Part shown: positions 1 through 8,014 of the stretch, one piece after another | How positions within the stretch are numbered: position 1 is the first letter of the stretch | How the letters are laid out: each line of letters opens with the position of its first letter | Source of the DNA: Curvibacter microcysteis | Lineage (GTDB): Bacteria > Pseudomonadota > Gammaproteobacteria > Burkholderiales > Burkholderiaceae_C | Direction of reading: 5' to 3' | NCBI RefSeq assembly: GCF_028649455.1 | Contig: NZ_JAQSIO010000005.1 | Span: 1-64,000, forward strand | DNA: 64,000 bases | Notes under the pieces: generated by a model | The model's database searches: none | Seen by the model: only the letters and a program-made list of their open reading frames with translations | What the model was told of the DNA's origin: nothing | Made by a program: the position numbers and the translations under genes

Positions 1-267
1 AGTCAACTCAGAACTCTTTCGAACCCCTCACCAACCAACCGCTTGTCAGTCACTGCGTTTTCAGCAGAGCCTCGAATTATATACCGCTTTTCGCAGCACA
101 GTCAACTCGAAGAAGACTTTTTTTCTTCAGCTCCGTCGCAGCACAAAAGAAACTCTTTCACACCACCACTTCACCAAACTTCTGCGCAACCACCGAAGCC
201 GCTACACAGAAGGACTGTTTGATCAGTCGAGCCCTCAATTATACACAAGAAATCAGGCTCAAAGCAA
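1..267 (-). promoter_or_regulatory. Tandem strong sigma70-type promoters pointing left out of the window
   Basis: On the minus strand a promoter with -35 TTGACT (100-105), an 18-nt spacer and -10 TATAAT (76-81) is visible. An upstream copy has -35 TTGCTT (262-267), an 18-nt spacer and -10 TATAAT (238-243). Another TTGACT lies at 1-6, so a third -10 probably falls outside the window. Short motifs recur between modules: AGTCAACTC at 1 and 100, AACTCTTTC at 12 and 151, and GCAGCACA at 93 and 138. This suggests duplication of a promoter unit. Near-consensus tandem promoters of this kind usually serve rRNA or tRNA operons, so a stable-RNA operon to the left is inferred. The transcribed gene itself is not in the window. 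Confidence 0.55.
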
Positions 268-607
268 GAACCGCGAAATTTATGCAGATGGGCACACGGC
301 GCCGCGTTTCGTGCACCGGGCCTTTGTACCGCGTCCTCAAGCGCTCGGCTCCTAGGACGTCCTCCAAGCAAGCCAGGCTGCATACATATATGAGGGATGC
401 GTAGCTGCTCCATGCCCCCTCAGCAGAACGTGCGCGTCATGCGCCACGGGGTGCGTCATGAGGCCAAGCATCTTCTACATTCATAGATGGTGCGACAACC
501 GGGGTGTCATGCAGAAGGCCCTTGCTGGCCCAGGGGAAGCGCGGGATTTGATGTCCCTTGCCCCGCCATGGCCGGCACGGAAAAGCACAGGCGCCTAAAA
601 TAGATCG
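268..607. other. Intergenic stretch with no supported gene
   Basis: Short frames in both directions here lack ribosome-binding sites and recognisable protein sequence. The only visible structure is a small palindrome AGGACGTCCT near 355. The stretch separates the leftward promoter array from the rightward PHP gene and probably contains that gene's promoter, but no convincing -35/-10 pair was identified. Confidence 0.5.
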
Positions 608-1462
608 GTGACCTCCATACTCAACGCTGACCTGCACTGCCACTCCGTCGTCTCCGACGGCACCCTGACCCCTGAAGCCTTGGCGACGCGAGCCAAAGCC
701 AATGGCGTAGAACTTTGGGCGCTGACCGACCACGATGAAATCGGGGGGCAATTGCGTGCCGCCGCTGCCGCACGGGCGCTTGGCATGCACTACCTGACAG
801 GGGTGGAGATTTCCGTCACCTTTGCCAACGAAACCGTGCACATCGTGGGACTGGGCTTTGACGCCACAGACCCGCGCATCATGAGCGGCTTGCAGGCCAC
901 CCGTGGGGGGCGCGGTCAACGGGCCCAAGAAATGTCGGCCCAACTGGCCAAGGTCGGAATTCAAGGCGCCTATGAAGGTGCACTCAAGTTCGTGGGCAAC
1001 CCAGAGTTGATTTCGCGCACCCACTTCGCCCGCTTTCTGGTCGAGAGCGGTGTGTGCCGCGACACGCCCGAGGTCTTTCGCAAGTACCTGATCGACGGCA
1101 AACCCGGTTTTGTGCCCCACCGCTGGGCCTCTTTGCAACAAGCTGTGCAATGGATCACTGAATGCGGTGGGGTCGCCGTCATTGCCCATCCGGGTCGCTA
1201 CCGCTTCACGGCCAATGAACAGTACGCTTTGTTCTCGGAATTCAAGGCCCATGGCGGGCAGGCGGTGGAAGTCGTCACTGGCAGCCACTCCCCTTCGGAG
1301 TACGTGACCTACGCCGACATGGCGAAGGAATTCGGCTTGGCTGCTTCCCGGGGCAGTGATTTCCACAGCCCGGATGAGTCGCACACCGACCTCGGCGCCC
1401 TGCCCTACCTCAGCGGTGAGTTGACCCCAGTCTGGGAGTTGCTGGCCCACCGCATCCAGTGA
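608..1462 (+). CDS. PHP-domain phosphoesterase (RNase AM / nucleoside 3',5'-bisphosphate phosphatase family)
   Basis: This 284-aa protein starts at GTG 608 and opens directly with the PHP signature DLHCHSVVSDG. That is followed by TDHDEIGG and, near the C-terminus, SRGSDFHSP, the metal-binding motifs of the polymerase and histidinol phosphatase fold. Length and motif order match the YciV/TrpH family, which hydrolyses nucleoside 3',5'-bisphosphates and trims RNA 5' ends in the cytoplasm. The assignment to that activity is family-based. It starts a rightward series that continues 7 nt later with a DMT exporter, so the two are probably cotranscribed. The GTG start is supported because the metal motif begins within ten residues of it. 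Confidence 0.85.
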   Translation: MTSILNADLHCHSVVSDGTLTPEALATRAKANGVELWALTDHDEIGGQLRAAAAARALGMHYLTGVEISVTFANETVHIVGLGFDATDPRIMSGLQATRGGRGQRAQEMSAQLAKVGIQGAYEGALKFVGNPELISRTHFARFLVESGVCRDTPEVFRKYLIDGKPGFVPHRWASLQQAVQWITECGGVAVIAHPGRYRFTANEQYALFSEFKAHGGQAVEVVTGSHSPSEYVTYADMAKEFGLAASRGSDFHSPDESHTDLGALPYLSGELTPVWELLAHRIQ

Positions 1463-1469
1463 GGCCCGC

Positions 1470-2372
1470 ATGAGCCTGGCCCCTGGGTACCAGCCGAGTC
1501 GCATGCTAGGCGGCATCGGTTTGGCCATTGCAGCGACCGCCTGCTTTGCCACACTGGACACCACCACAAAAATGATCAGCGCCAGCGTCCCGCTGGCCAT
1601 GGCCTTGTGGTGCCGCTATTTCTTTCAATCCATTGCCACCAGCATGGTGGTCTTGCCCAGCCGAGGGTTGAGGGTCTTGCGCACCGCCAACCCCAGGTAC
1701 CAATGCCTGCGGGGCGTGCTCCTGCTGATGAGCAGCATGTTCGCATTCTTCAGCCTGCAGCACATGCCGGTGGGAGAAGTCACGGCCATTGTGATGATCT
1801 CCCCCCTGGTGATCACCGTGCTGGCGGCCACCGTCTTGCGCGAGAAGGTCTCCATGCTGCGTTGGGTGTTGGTGGTTCTTGGCTTTGTCGGCACCTTGAT
1901 GATCATCCGCCCCGGCGCCAGCACCTTCAGTTGGGCGGCTCTGTTGCCACTGGGACTGGTGGCCAGCAATGCGGCGTTTCAGATCTTGACCAGTCAATTG
2001 GCGCGCACCGAAGACCCGGTGACCATGCACTTCTACACGGGCTGGGTCGGGACCCTGCTTTGCAGCGTGCTGTTGCCTTTTGTCTGGGTCAGTGAGTTGC
2101 CCTGGACCACCTGGCTGGCCATGGGCCTGATTGGCCTGATGGGCACCATTGGGCACTTCATGCTGATCCTGGGCTACGGACGCACCCCAGCGGCCATCCT
2201 CACGCCTTACCTATATGCACAGATTGGTTTTGCCATGCTGGGCAGTTGGTTGGTGTTCTCGCACCTGCCCGACATTCACGCTTTGCTGGGCATTGCGCTC
2301 ATTGTCTTATCGGGTGCTGCGGGAGCCTGGCTGACCCTGCGTGAAAGCCGCATCCCGCGCCCCTTGGCCTGA
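1470..2372 (+). CDS. EamA/DMT-family inner-membrane transporter
   Basis: The 300-aa product is almost entirely hydrophobic and can be divided into about ten membrane segments. It has the internal two-fold EamA duplication typical of drug/metabolite transporters, with arginine-rich loops such as the segment around residue 68. A basic C-terminal tail (RESRIPRPLA) ends the protein. The family exports or imports small metabolites, and no substrate can be read from the sequence. The gene begins 7 nt after the PHP gene, consistent with an operon. The start ATG at 1470 is shortly followed by the first membrane segment. Confidence 0.85.
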   Translation: MSLAPGYQPSRMLGGIGLAIAATACFATLDTTTKMISASVPLAMALWCRYFFQSIATSMVVLPSRGLRVLRTANPRYQCLRGVLLLMSSMFAFFSLQHMPVGEVTAIVMISPLVITVLAATVLREKVSMLRWVLVVLGFVGTLMIIRPGASTFSWAALLPLGLVASNAAFQILTSQLARTEDPVTMHFYTGWVGTLLCSVLLPFVWVSELPWTTWLAMGLIGLMGTIGHFMLILGYGRTPAAILTPYLYAQIGFAMLGSWLVFSHLPDIHALLGIALIVLSGAAGAWLTLRESRIPRPLA

Positions 2373-2407
2373 GCGCCTTCGCTCGCGTCGACCACCCCTG
2401 AATCTCT

Positions 2408-3043
2408 ATGGCTCAATACTTCGAACTCCACCCTGACAACCCGCAAGCCCGACTGCTCAAGCAGGCCGTGGCCCTGCTGCAACAAGGCGGCGTCTTGGCG
2501 GTGCCGACCGACTCCAGCTATGCCCTGGTGTGCCACCTGGACGACCGCGATGCCGCTGACCGCCTGCGCCGCATTCGCCAAGTGGACGACAAGCACCACC
2601 TGACCTTGCTGTGCCGTGACCTGAGCGAGCTGTCCAACTACGCCAAAGTGGACAACAAGCAATACCGTCTGCTCAAAGCCGCGACACCAGGCGCCTACAC
2701 CTTCATTCTGGAAGCCACCAAAGAGGTGCCACGACGCGTCAGCCACCCGCAGCGCAAGACCATTGGCCTGCGCGTGCCTGACCACAAGGTCTTGCAAGCC
2801 CTGCTGGAACTGCATGGTGCCCCGCTGCTGGCCACCACGCTGATCCCTGCCGGGGAGACCGAGCCGCTGAACGATGCGCGAGAAATTCGCGAGCGCTACG
2901 AACACCCCCTGGCCGCCGTACTGGACGCAGGTGCCTGCGCCCTGGAGCCCACCACCGTCGTCGACTTGACCCCCTTGGGTGACGGTGACGAGCCGGAGGT
3001 GATTCGCGAGGGCGCTGGCCCGCTCGCCACCCTGGGCCTGTGA
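2408..3043 (+). CDS. YciO/YrdC/Sua5-type protein (threonylcarbamoyl-AMP synthase-like fold)
   Basis: The 211-aa protein carries the YrdC-fold signatures GGVLAVPTDSSYALVC near residue 28 and the basic nucleotide-binding stretch around KHHLTLLCRDLSELSNYA. TIGLRVPDH and a C-terminal DLT segment followed by IREGAG complete the domain. In this fold Sua5/TsaC makes threonylcarbamoyl-AMP for tRNA t6A37 formation. The single-domain architecture and motif variants look closer to the YciO branch, whose role is less settled. It lies between the DMT transporter and the site-2 protease, all rightward with short gaps. A separate TsaC elsewhere in the genome is expected but cannot be checked here. Confidence 0.8.
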   Translation: MAQYFELHPDNPQARLLKQAVALLQQGGVLAVPTDSSYALVCHLDDRDAADRLRRIRQVDDKHHLTLLCRDLSELSNYAKVDNKQYRLLKAATPGAYTFILEATKEVPRRVSHPQRKTIGLRVPDHKVLQALLELHGAPLLATTLIPAGETEPLNDAREIRERYEHPLAAVLDAGACALEPTTVVDLTPLGDGDEPEVIREGAGPLATLGL

Positions 3044-3086
3044 AACCCGCCCGGGGCGAGGCCTCGGGCTCTGAGACAATCACCCC

Positions 3087-3761
3087 GTGAACCACTTCTC
3101 TGACCTGATCCAGACCGTTCTGGTCTACGCCCTGCCCGTGCTGTTCGCCATCACGCTGCACGAAGCCGCGCACGGTTACGCAGCGCGCTTCTTTGGCGAC
3201 AACACCGCGGCCATGATGGGTCGCATCACACTCAACCCGGCACGGCACATCGACCCCATGGGCACCTTGCTGATGCCTTTGCTGCTCTACTTTGCCACCT
3301 CGGGTGCGTTTTTGTTTGGGTACGCCAAGCCGGTCCCCGTCAACTTTGGCAACTTGCGCAACCCCAAGCGGGACATGATCTGGGTCGCGCTGGCTGGCCC
3401 GGCTGCCAATTTTGTGCAAGCCATGTTGTGGGCCCTGCTGCTGGTTATGCTGGCGGGCAGCGGCGTCACCGAGCGCTTCTTCCTGGAGATGGCCCGCGCT
3501 GGCGTGTTGGTCAACCTGGTGATGTGGGCCTTCAACCTCTTTCCGCTGCCCCCGCTGGACGGTGGCCGCATCCTGGTCGGCCTGCTGCCCCGCCCCTTGG
3601 CCTACCAGGTGTCGCGCCTGGAGCCCTGGGGGTTTTTCATTGTGATGGGGCTGGTGATCGCGGGTGTTGTGGGCTCTGTGTGGCTGCGGCCCCTGATGGC
3701 CGTTGGCTACAGCCTGATTGAAACCCTGATCGTGGGCCCCGCGTCCACGCTGTTTCGCTGA
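3087..3761 (+). CDS. Site-2 protease family zinc metallopeptidase (M50)
   Basis: The 224-aa integral membrane protein has the zinc motif HEAAH (residues 25-29) in its first membrane segment. The distal motif NLFPLPPLDGGRI has the Asp expected as the third zinc ligand. Several further hydrophobic segments are present, and no PDZ domain is visible, so it belongs to the compact M50 group. It probably cleaves membrane-spanning substrates in the inner membrane, but its targets are unknown. The start is GTG 3087, immediately before the first hydrophobic helix. In many beta-proteobacteria a gene of this type sits next to trpS and a YciO gene, as here, so the order appears conserved. Confidence 0.85.
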   Translation: MNHFSDLIQTVLVYALPVLFAITLHEAAHGYAARFFGDNTAAMMGRITLNPARHIDPMGTLLMPLLLYFATSGAFLFGYAKPVPVNFGNLRNPKRDMIWVALAGPAANFVQAMLWALLLVMLAGSGVTERFFLEMARAGVLVNLVMWAFNLFPLPPLDGGRILVGLLPRPLAYQVSRLEPWGFFIVMGLVIAGVVGSVWLRPLMAVGYSLIETLIVGPASTLFR

Positions 3762-3825
3762 GCCCTGAAGCCCTGCCCCAGCGCCTCTTATTCTTTTGTC
3801 GATAGCAACCTGATTTCTCCCAGCC

Positions 3826-5130
3826 ATGAGCACCAAGCGCGTCCTGACCGGCATCACCACCACCGGCACCCCCCACCTCGGTAACTATGTGGGCGCCATT
3901 CGCCCGGCCGTGGCCGCCAGCCGCGCCCCCGGCGTGGAAAGCTTCTACTTCCTGGCTGACTACCACGCACTGATCAAATGCGATGACCCAGCCCGCATCC
4001 AGCGCTCCACACTGGAAATCGCCGCGACCTGGCTGGCCTCGGGCCTGGACCCGGAGCGCGTGACCTTCTACCGCCAGTCCGACATCCCTGAAATCCCCGA
4101 GCTGACCTGGCTGCTGACCTGCGTCACCGGCAAGGGCATCCTCAACCGCGCCCATGCTTACAAGGCGGCGGTCGACCGCAATGAGGCGGCCGGCAACGAC
4201 CCGGACGCCGACGTCAACGCAGGCCTGTTCATGTACCCGGTCTTGATGGGCGCGGACATCTTGATGTTCAAGGCGCACGAAGTGCCCGTGGGCCGCGACC
4301 AGATTCAGCACATTGAAATGGCGCGCGACATGGCGCAGCGCTTCAATCACCTCTATGGTGAGCACTTTGTGCTGCCAGAAGCCTTGATTGAAGAGTCGGT
4401 CGCGACCTTGCCGGGCCTGGACGGCCGCAAGATGAGCAAGAGCTATGACAACACCATCCCGCTGTTCACCCCGCGCGATGCCATGCGCCGACTGATCGCG
4501 GGCATCCTGACCGATTCGCGCGCGCCGGGTGAGGCCAAGGAGGTCGAAGGTTCCGCCCTGTTCCAGATCTACCAAGGCTTTGCGAGCGCCGAAGAAACCC
4601 AAGCCCTGCGCCAGGCCTACGCCGACGGCATCGCCTGGGGTGACGCCAAACAAGCCTTGTTTGAACGCGTGGACCGCGAAGTGGCGCCCATGCGCGATCA
4701 CTACCAAGAGCTGCTGGCCCACCCCGAACTCTTGGAAGACATCTTGCAAGCCGGCGCGGCCAAGGCACGCCGCCTGGCCACGCCCTTCATCCAAGAACTG
4801 CGCCATGCCGTGGGCCTGCGCCGCCTGTCCGCCGTGGCCAGTGCCAAGACACCGGCAGCCAATGACAAAGTGGCCCTGCCCAGCTTCAAGCAGTACCGCG
4901 AAAAAGACGGTTTGTTTTATTTCAAGCTGCTCGATGCCCAAGGCAAGCTGCTGCTGCAAAGCACCGGTTTTGAAGCCCCCAAGGCCGCAGGTCAAGCCAT
5001 CGCTCAACTCAAACAAAGTCCCGCAGAGACCTTGCAGACCCTGCAGGGCCAATGCCACTTGGCCGACGGTGTGGATGAAACAATTGTGCTGGCGGCACTG
5101 ACCGCCCTGCAGCCGCAAGATGGCGACTGA
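3826..5130 (+). CDS. trpS: Tryptophan--tRNA ligase
   Basis: This 434-aa class I aminoacyl-tRNA synthetase charges tRNA-Trp. The N-terminal HIGH-like motif GTPHLGNYVG and the KMSKS loop at residues 202-206 are intact. It is longer than typical 330-340-aa bacterial TrpRS. The extra C-terminal part after about residue 345 includes a YREKDGLFYFKLLDAQGKLLLQS segment and looks like a small added beta-rich domain, a form seen in beta-proteobacterial TrpRS. It ends the rightward cluster and is followed by a hairpin terminator. The ATG at 3826 follows a purine-poor leader, but the alignment of the HIGH motif to residue 14 supports it. Confidence 0.95.
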   Translation: MSTKRVLTGITTTGTPHLGNYVGAIRPAVAASRAPGVESFYFLADYHALIKCDDPARIQRSTLEIAATWLASGLDPERVTFYRQSDIPEIPELTWLLTCVTGKGILNRAHAYKAAVDRNEAAGNDPDADVNAGLFMYPVLMGADILMFKAHEVPVGRDQIQHIEMARDMAQRFNHLYGEHFVLPEALIEESVATLPGLDGRKMSKSYDNTIPLFTPRDAMRRLIAGILTDSRAPGEAKEVEGSALFQIYQGFASAEETQALRQAYADGIAWGDAKQALFERVDREVAPMRDHYQELLAHPELLEDILQAGAAKARRLATPFIQELRHAVGLRRLSAVASAKTPAANDKVALPSFKQYREKDGLFYFKLLDAQGKLLLQSTGFEAPKAAGQAIAQLKQSPAETLQTLQGQCHLADGVDETIVLAALTALQPQDGD

Positions 5131-5170
5131 AGGTCTTTGACCGCTGTTCACCGCGATCGAGTGGACCAGA

Positions 5171-5197
5171 AAAAGGGGCGTTCAACGCCCCTTTTTT
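5171..5197 (+). terminator. Rho-independent, bidirectional terminator after trpS
   Basis: A GGGGCG/CGCCCC stem with loop TTCAA is flanked by AAAA on the left and TTTTTT on the right. It can therefore stop both trpS transcription and the convergent chemoreceptor transcript. Confidence 0.85.
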
Positions 5198-5242
5198 CAT
5201 GCAGCACTGTCGCTCGCCTGCCGGCCACAGGATCGACCGCGC

Positions 5243-6865
5243 TCAGGCGTGCCCCAGGCGGGCCGGTGCACTGTGGGACACGGTTGGCACGGCACTGCCT
5301 TGCGGCGCAGCATCATCGTCGTCCAGCTTGAACTCCCCCACCACTTCCTGCAACTGGCGCGCCTGTGTGGACAGCAAGGCCGCGGCCTGAGCCGCTTGCT
5401 GAACCAGGGCCGCGTTTTGCTGGGTCACCGAATCCATGTGGGCCACCGCCTGGTTGACGTGCTCGATGCCCGTGCTTTGCTCATTCAGCGCCCCCGAGAT
5501 TTCGCCCAACAAGCCCGTCACCTGACCCACGGCCTGGACGATCTCCGCCATGGTATGGCCCGCCTGGCCGACCAGCCCGGCGCCACTCTGAACCTGCTCG
5601 ACCGAGTCCCCAATCAGCGACTTGATCTCCCGTGCGGCCACCGCGCTGCGCTGGGCCAGGGAACGCACCTCGCTGGCCACCACGGCAAAGCCTCGGCCTT
5701 GCTCGCCCGCCCGGGCAGCCTCCACCGCTGCGTTGAGCGCCAGGATATTGGTCTGGAAGGCAATGCCTTCGATGACCTGGATGATGTCCACAATCTTCTT
5801 GGAACTGGCACTGATGGCGTCCATGGTCTGCACCACCTGGTCCACCACCTGACCGCCGCGCTGGGCAATGCCCGAGGCGTTGACCGCCAAACCGCTGGCA
5901 GAGCGCGCGCGCTCGGCGTTCTGGCGCACGGTGGAGGTCAGCTCTTCCATGCTGGCGGCGGTTTCCTCCAGCGAGGCCGCCTGGTCCTCGGTACGACGCG
6001 ACAGGTCGGCGTTGCCCGAGTGGATGTCGCCCGCCGCGTGGGCAATCGCATCGGTCGAACCCTTGATGCGACCGACCAAATCAGTCAGCGTGTCTTCCAT
6101 CGTGCCCAGCGAGCCCAGCAAGCGGCCAAAATCACCGCCCAGCTCGGTGCTGAACTCCTGACTTAAATCCCCCGAAGCCACGGTCTCGGCAATGAACAAG
6201 GCGTCATTGAGTGGTTTGACAATGCTCCGGCGCAGCGACCACACCGCCACCGCGGCGACCACGGCCGACAGCAGGCCCAAGCCCAGCATCCACCAGCGGC
6301 TGGTGCGGATCTCGCCGCTGGCCGCCTCCACTTGCGCCTCCATGCGTCGACGCTGCTCGTCGGCCAGTTGCTGACCCAATTCACGCACCCCGTCGACTGC
6401 GGGCAGGGCCTCACCCAGCAAGCGCTTCAATCCGGCCTCTTGATCACCCTGAACCAAGCCCTGAGCCGCTTGCGCCAGGGCCTGCTGCGCCTTGGCGGCA
6501 CGGTCGGTCAAGGGCGTGGCCAAGGCTTTCTCGGCGGCAGGCATGTCCAAGGCCAGCAGATCCCGGGCGCCGTCGCTGCTGATCTTGAGCTGAGACTCCA
6601 ATTGGCGGCCCACCAGGGCTTTGTCGGCCCCAGCCTGGGACAGGAGCAAGGCCTGACGGGCGGCGGACTCGGTCCCCTGCACCAGCGCCATGACGGCGTC
6701 ACGCTCGATCCTGTTGCTGCGGCCCAGCACACGCTGGCTTTCTTCAACCTGCCCCAATTGGGTCCAGCCCAAAGCCAGGATGGCTGCCGCCAACACCACC
6801 ACGTAAGAAAAGGCCAAAGCCAAGCGGGTACTGATCTTCAAATTGTCGAGGGACACAGGGCACAA
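5243..6865 (-). CDS. Methyl-accepting chemotaxis protein (4HB-type)
   Basis: The 540-aa receptor has an N-terminal membrane segment (about 12-33), a periplasmic helical region of roughly 155 residues rich in Ala/Gln/Leu, a second membrane segment ([19 protein letters not shown]), a HAMP domain, and the cytoplasmic coiled-coil. The signalling hairpin contains the invariant [37 protein letters not shown] region, so it should couple to CheA/CheW. Methylation-type glutamate/glutamine pairs flank it. The periplasmic part fits a four-helix-bundle ligand domain, and the ligand is unknown. It is convergent with trpS and divergent from the shikimate genes. No CheR/CheB pentapeptide is recognised at the C-terminus. 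Confidence 0.92.
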   Translation of the reverse strand: MCPVSLDNLKISTRLALAFSYVVVLAAAILALGWTQLGQVEESQRVLGRSNRIERDAVMALVQGTESAARQALLLSQAGADKALVGRQLESQLKISSDGARDLLALDMPAAEKALATPLTDRAAKAQQALAQAAQGLVQGDQEAGLKRLLGEALPAVDGVRELGQQLADEQRRRMEAQVEAASGEIRTSRWWMLGLGLLSAVVAAVAVWSLRRSIVKPLNDALFIAETVASGDLSQEFSTELGGDFGRLLGSLGTMEDTLTDLVGRIKGSTDAIAHAAGDIHSGNADLSRRTEDQAASLEETAASMEELTSTVRQNAERARSASGLAVNASGIAQRGGQVVDQVVQTMDAISASSKKIVDIIQVIEGIAFQTNILALNAAVEAARAGEQGRGFAVVASEVRSLAQRSAVAAREIKSLIGDSVEQVQSGAGLVGQAGHTMAEIVQAVGQVTGLLGEISGALNEQSTGIEHVNQAVAHMDSVTQQNAALVQQAAQAAALLSTQARQLQEVVGEFKLDDDDAAPQGSAVPTVSHSAPARLGHA

Positions 6866-7053
6866 GCTCCAAGAAAACCGTCGGGGATCAATGGGGAACC
6901 ATGAGGAGGCACAGACCTCGCCAAGAACCCCATCATAGAAGCGGAATTCGATGGATGAACAATTGGAAACACCCTAGGACAGGGGCTGTTTCAAGGCCGA
7001 CGCGGCCTGGCGGTCCACTTCCGCCAATTTCTAGGGGTTTTCACCCATCATTT

Positions 7054-7087
7054 AATAACGTACTAGTTCGTACATTATTGAGATAAT
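7054..7087 (+). promoter_or_regulatory. Operator-like palindrome next to the promoter of the quinate/shikimate genes
   Basis: Arms AATAACGTAC (7054-7063) and GTACATTATT (7070-7079) are reverse complements at nine of ten positions around the spacer TAGTTC. A -10-like GATAAT lies at 7082-7087, so a protein bound here would cover the -35 region. The site is about 60 nt upstream of the AroE-like start. The regulator is not encoded next to it. A TetR- or GntR-type repressor would fit such spacing, but that is inference. Confidence 0.5.
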
Positions 7088-7146
7088 GCCCAGACCAGCC
7101 TCCTGCCAAGGCCTGCTGTTCCCTCACAACACCTAGACACCTGCGC

Positions 7147-7980
7147 ATGATCTCCGGCAAGACCACCCTGATCGCCCACCTGGGCTACCCGACCGAGGCG
7201 TTCAAAGCGCCCATGATTTACAACCCCTGGTTCGAACAGCAAGGCATCGACGCCGTGGTCATGCCCATGGGCGTGCAAGTCGATGACTACCCCGCCATGC
7301 TGGCCGCGCTGTCGCGCGTGACCAACCTCAAGGGCGCCTTGGTCACCATGCCGCACAAAGTGAGCACGTTGGCGCTGGCCGATGAGCTCACGCCCACCGC
7401 CCGCATCGCTGGGGCGTGCAACGCCCTGCTCAAGCTGCCCGATGGCCGCTGGCTGGGTGACCAATTCGACGGTGAAGGCTTTGTGCGCGGCCTGCTGCGC
7501 AAAGGCCGCCCCCTGAAGGGTGTTCGCGTGCTGGTCACGGGCTGTGGCGGCGTGGGCTCGGCGATTGCTGCTTCGTTGGCCGCGGCCGGTGTGGGACACA
7601 TCAGCCTGTTTGACCGACTGGCCAGCAGTGCCGAGGGCTTGGGCAGCCGCCTGCAACAACACTATCCGCAACTGACCGTGCGAACGGGCTCGGATGACCC
7701 GGCAGACCATGACATCGTGGTCAACGCCACGCCCATGGGCATGAACGACACGGACCCGCTGCCGCTGGACATCGACCGCATCGCCCCCAGCACCCTGGTG
7801 GGCGAAGTGGTCATGAAGACCGAGCACACCCCGCTGCTGAAAGCGGCGCTGGCCAAGGGCTGTGAGGTGCAAGTAGGCACGGACATGCTGTTCGAGATGA
7901 TCCCGGCCTACCTGGAGTTCTTCGGCTTTGGCACGGCCAGCGCGGACGAGCTGCGCGCCGTCTCGCAGATCCGCTACTGA
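7147..7980 (+). CDS. Shikimate dehydrogenase family protein (AroE-like, probably catabolic)
   Basis: The 277-aa protein has the AroE fold. The catalytic Lys is in VTMPHK (K71), the catalytic Asp in GDQFDG (D108), and the nucleotide-binding loop is GCGGVGSA near residue 132. The substrate-binding SxS and HN residues of classical AroE are altered: the segment reads EAFKAPMIYN, so both serines are replaced and the His is Tyr. This points to an AroE-like paralogue rather than the biosynthetic enzyme. The dehydroshikimate dehydratase that begins 35 nt later suggests oxidation of shikimate, quinate or a relative toward protocatechuate. A palindromic operator lies upstream. The exact substrate cannot be decided from sequence. 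Confidence 0.82.
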   Translation: MISGKTTLIAHLGYPTEAFKAPMIYNPWFEQQGIDAVVMPMGVQVDDYPAMLAALSRVTNLKGALVTMPHKVSTLALADELTPTARIAGACNALLKLPDGRWLGDQFDGEGFVRGLLRKGRPLKGVRVLVTGCGGVGSAIAASLAAAGVGHISLFDRLASSAEGLGSRLQQHYPQLTVRTGSDDPADHDIVVNATPMGMNDTDPLPLDIDRIAPSTLVGEVVMKTEHTPLLKAALAKGCEVQVGTDMLFEMIPAYLEFFGFGTASADELRAVSQIRY

Positions 7981-8014
7981 GCCTGCCCCACCCAACGCAC
8001 CTAGATTGCCCGCC

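Noticed and set aside
437-1600. 387-codon minus-strand frame opposite the PHP gene.
   Set aside because: No domain, no ribosome-binding site, and the PHP metal motifs on the plus strand are decisive.
3637-5151. 504-codon minus-strand frame opposite trpS.
   Set aside because: trpS has HIGH and KMSKS motifs; the opposite frame is a shadow.
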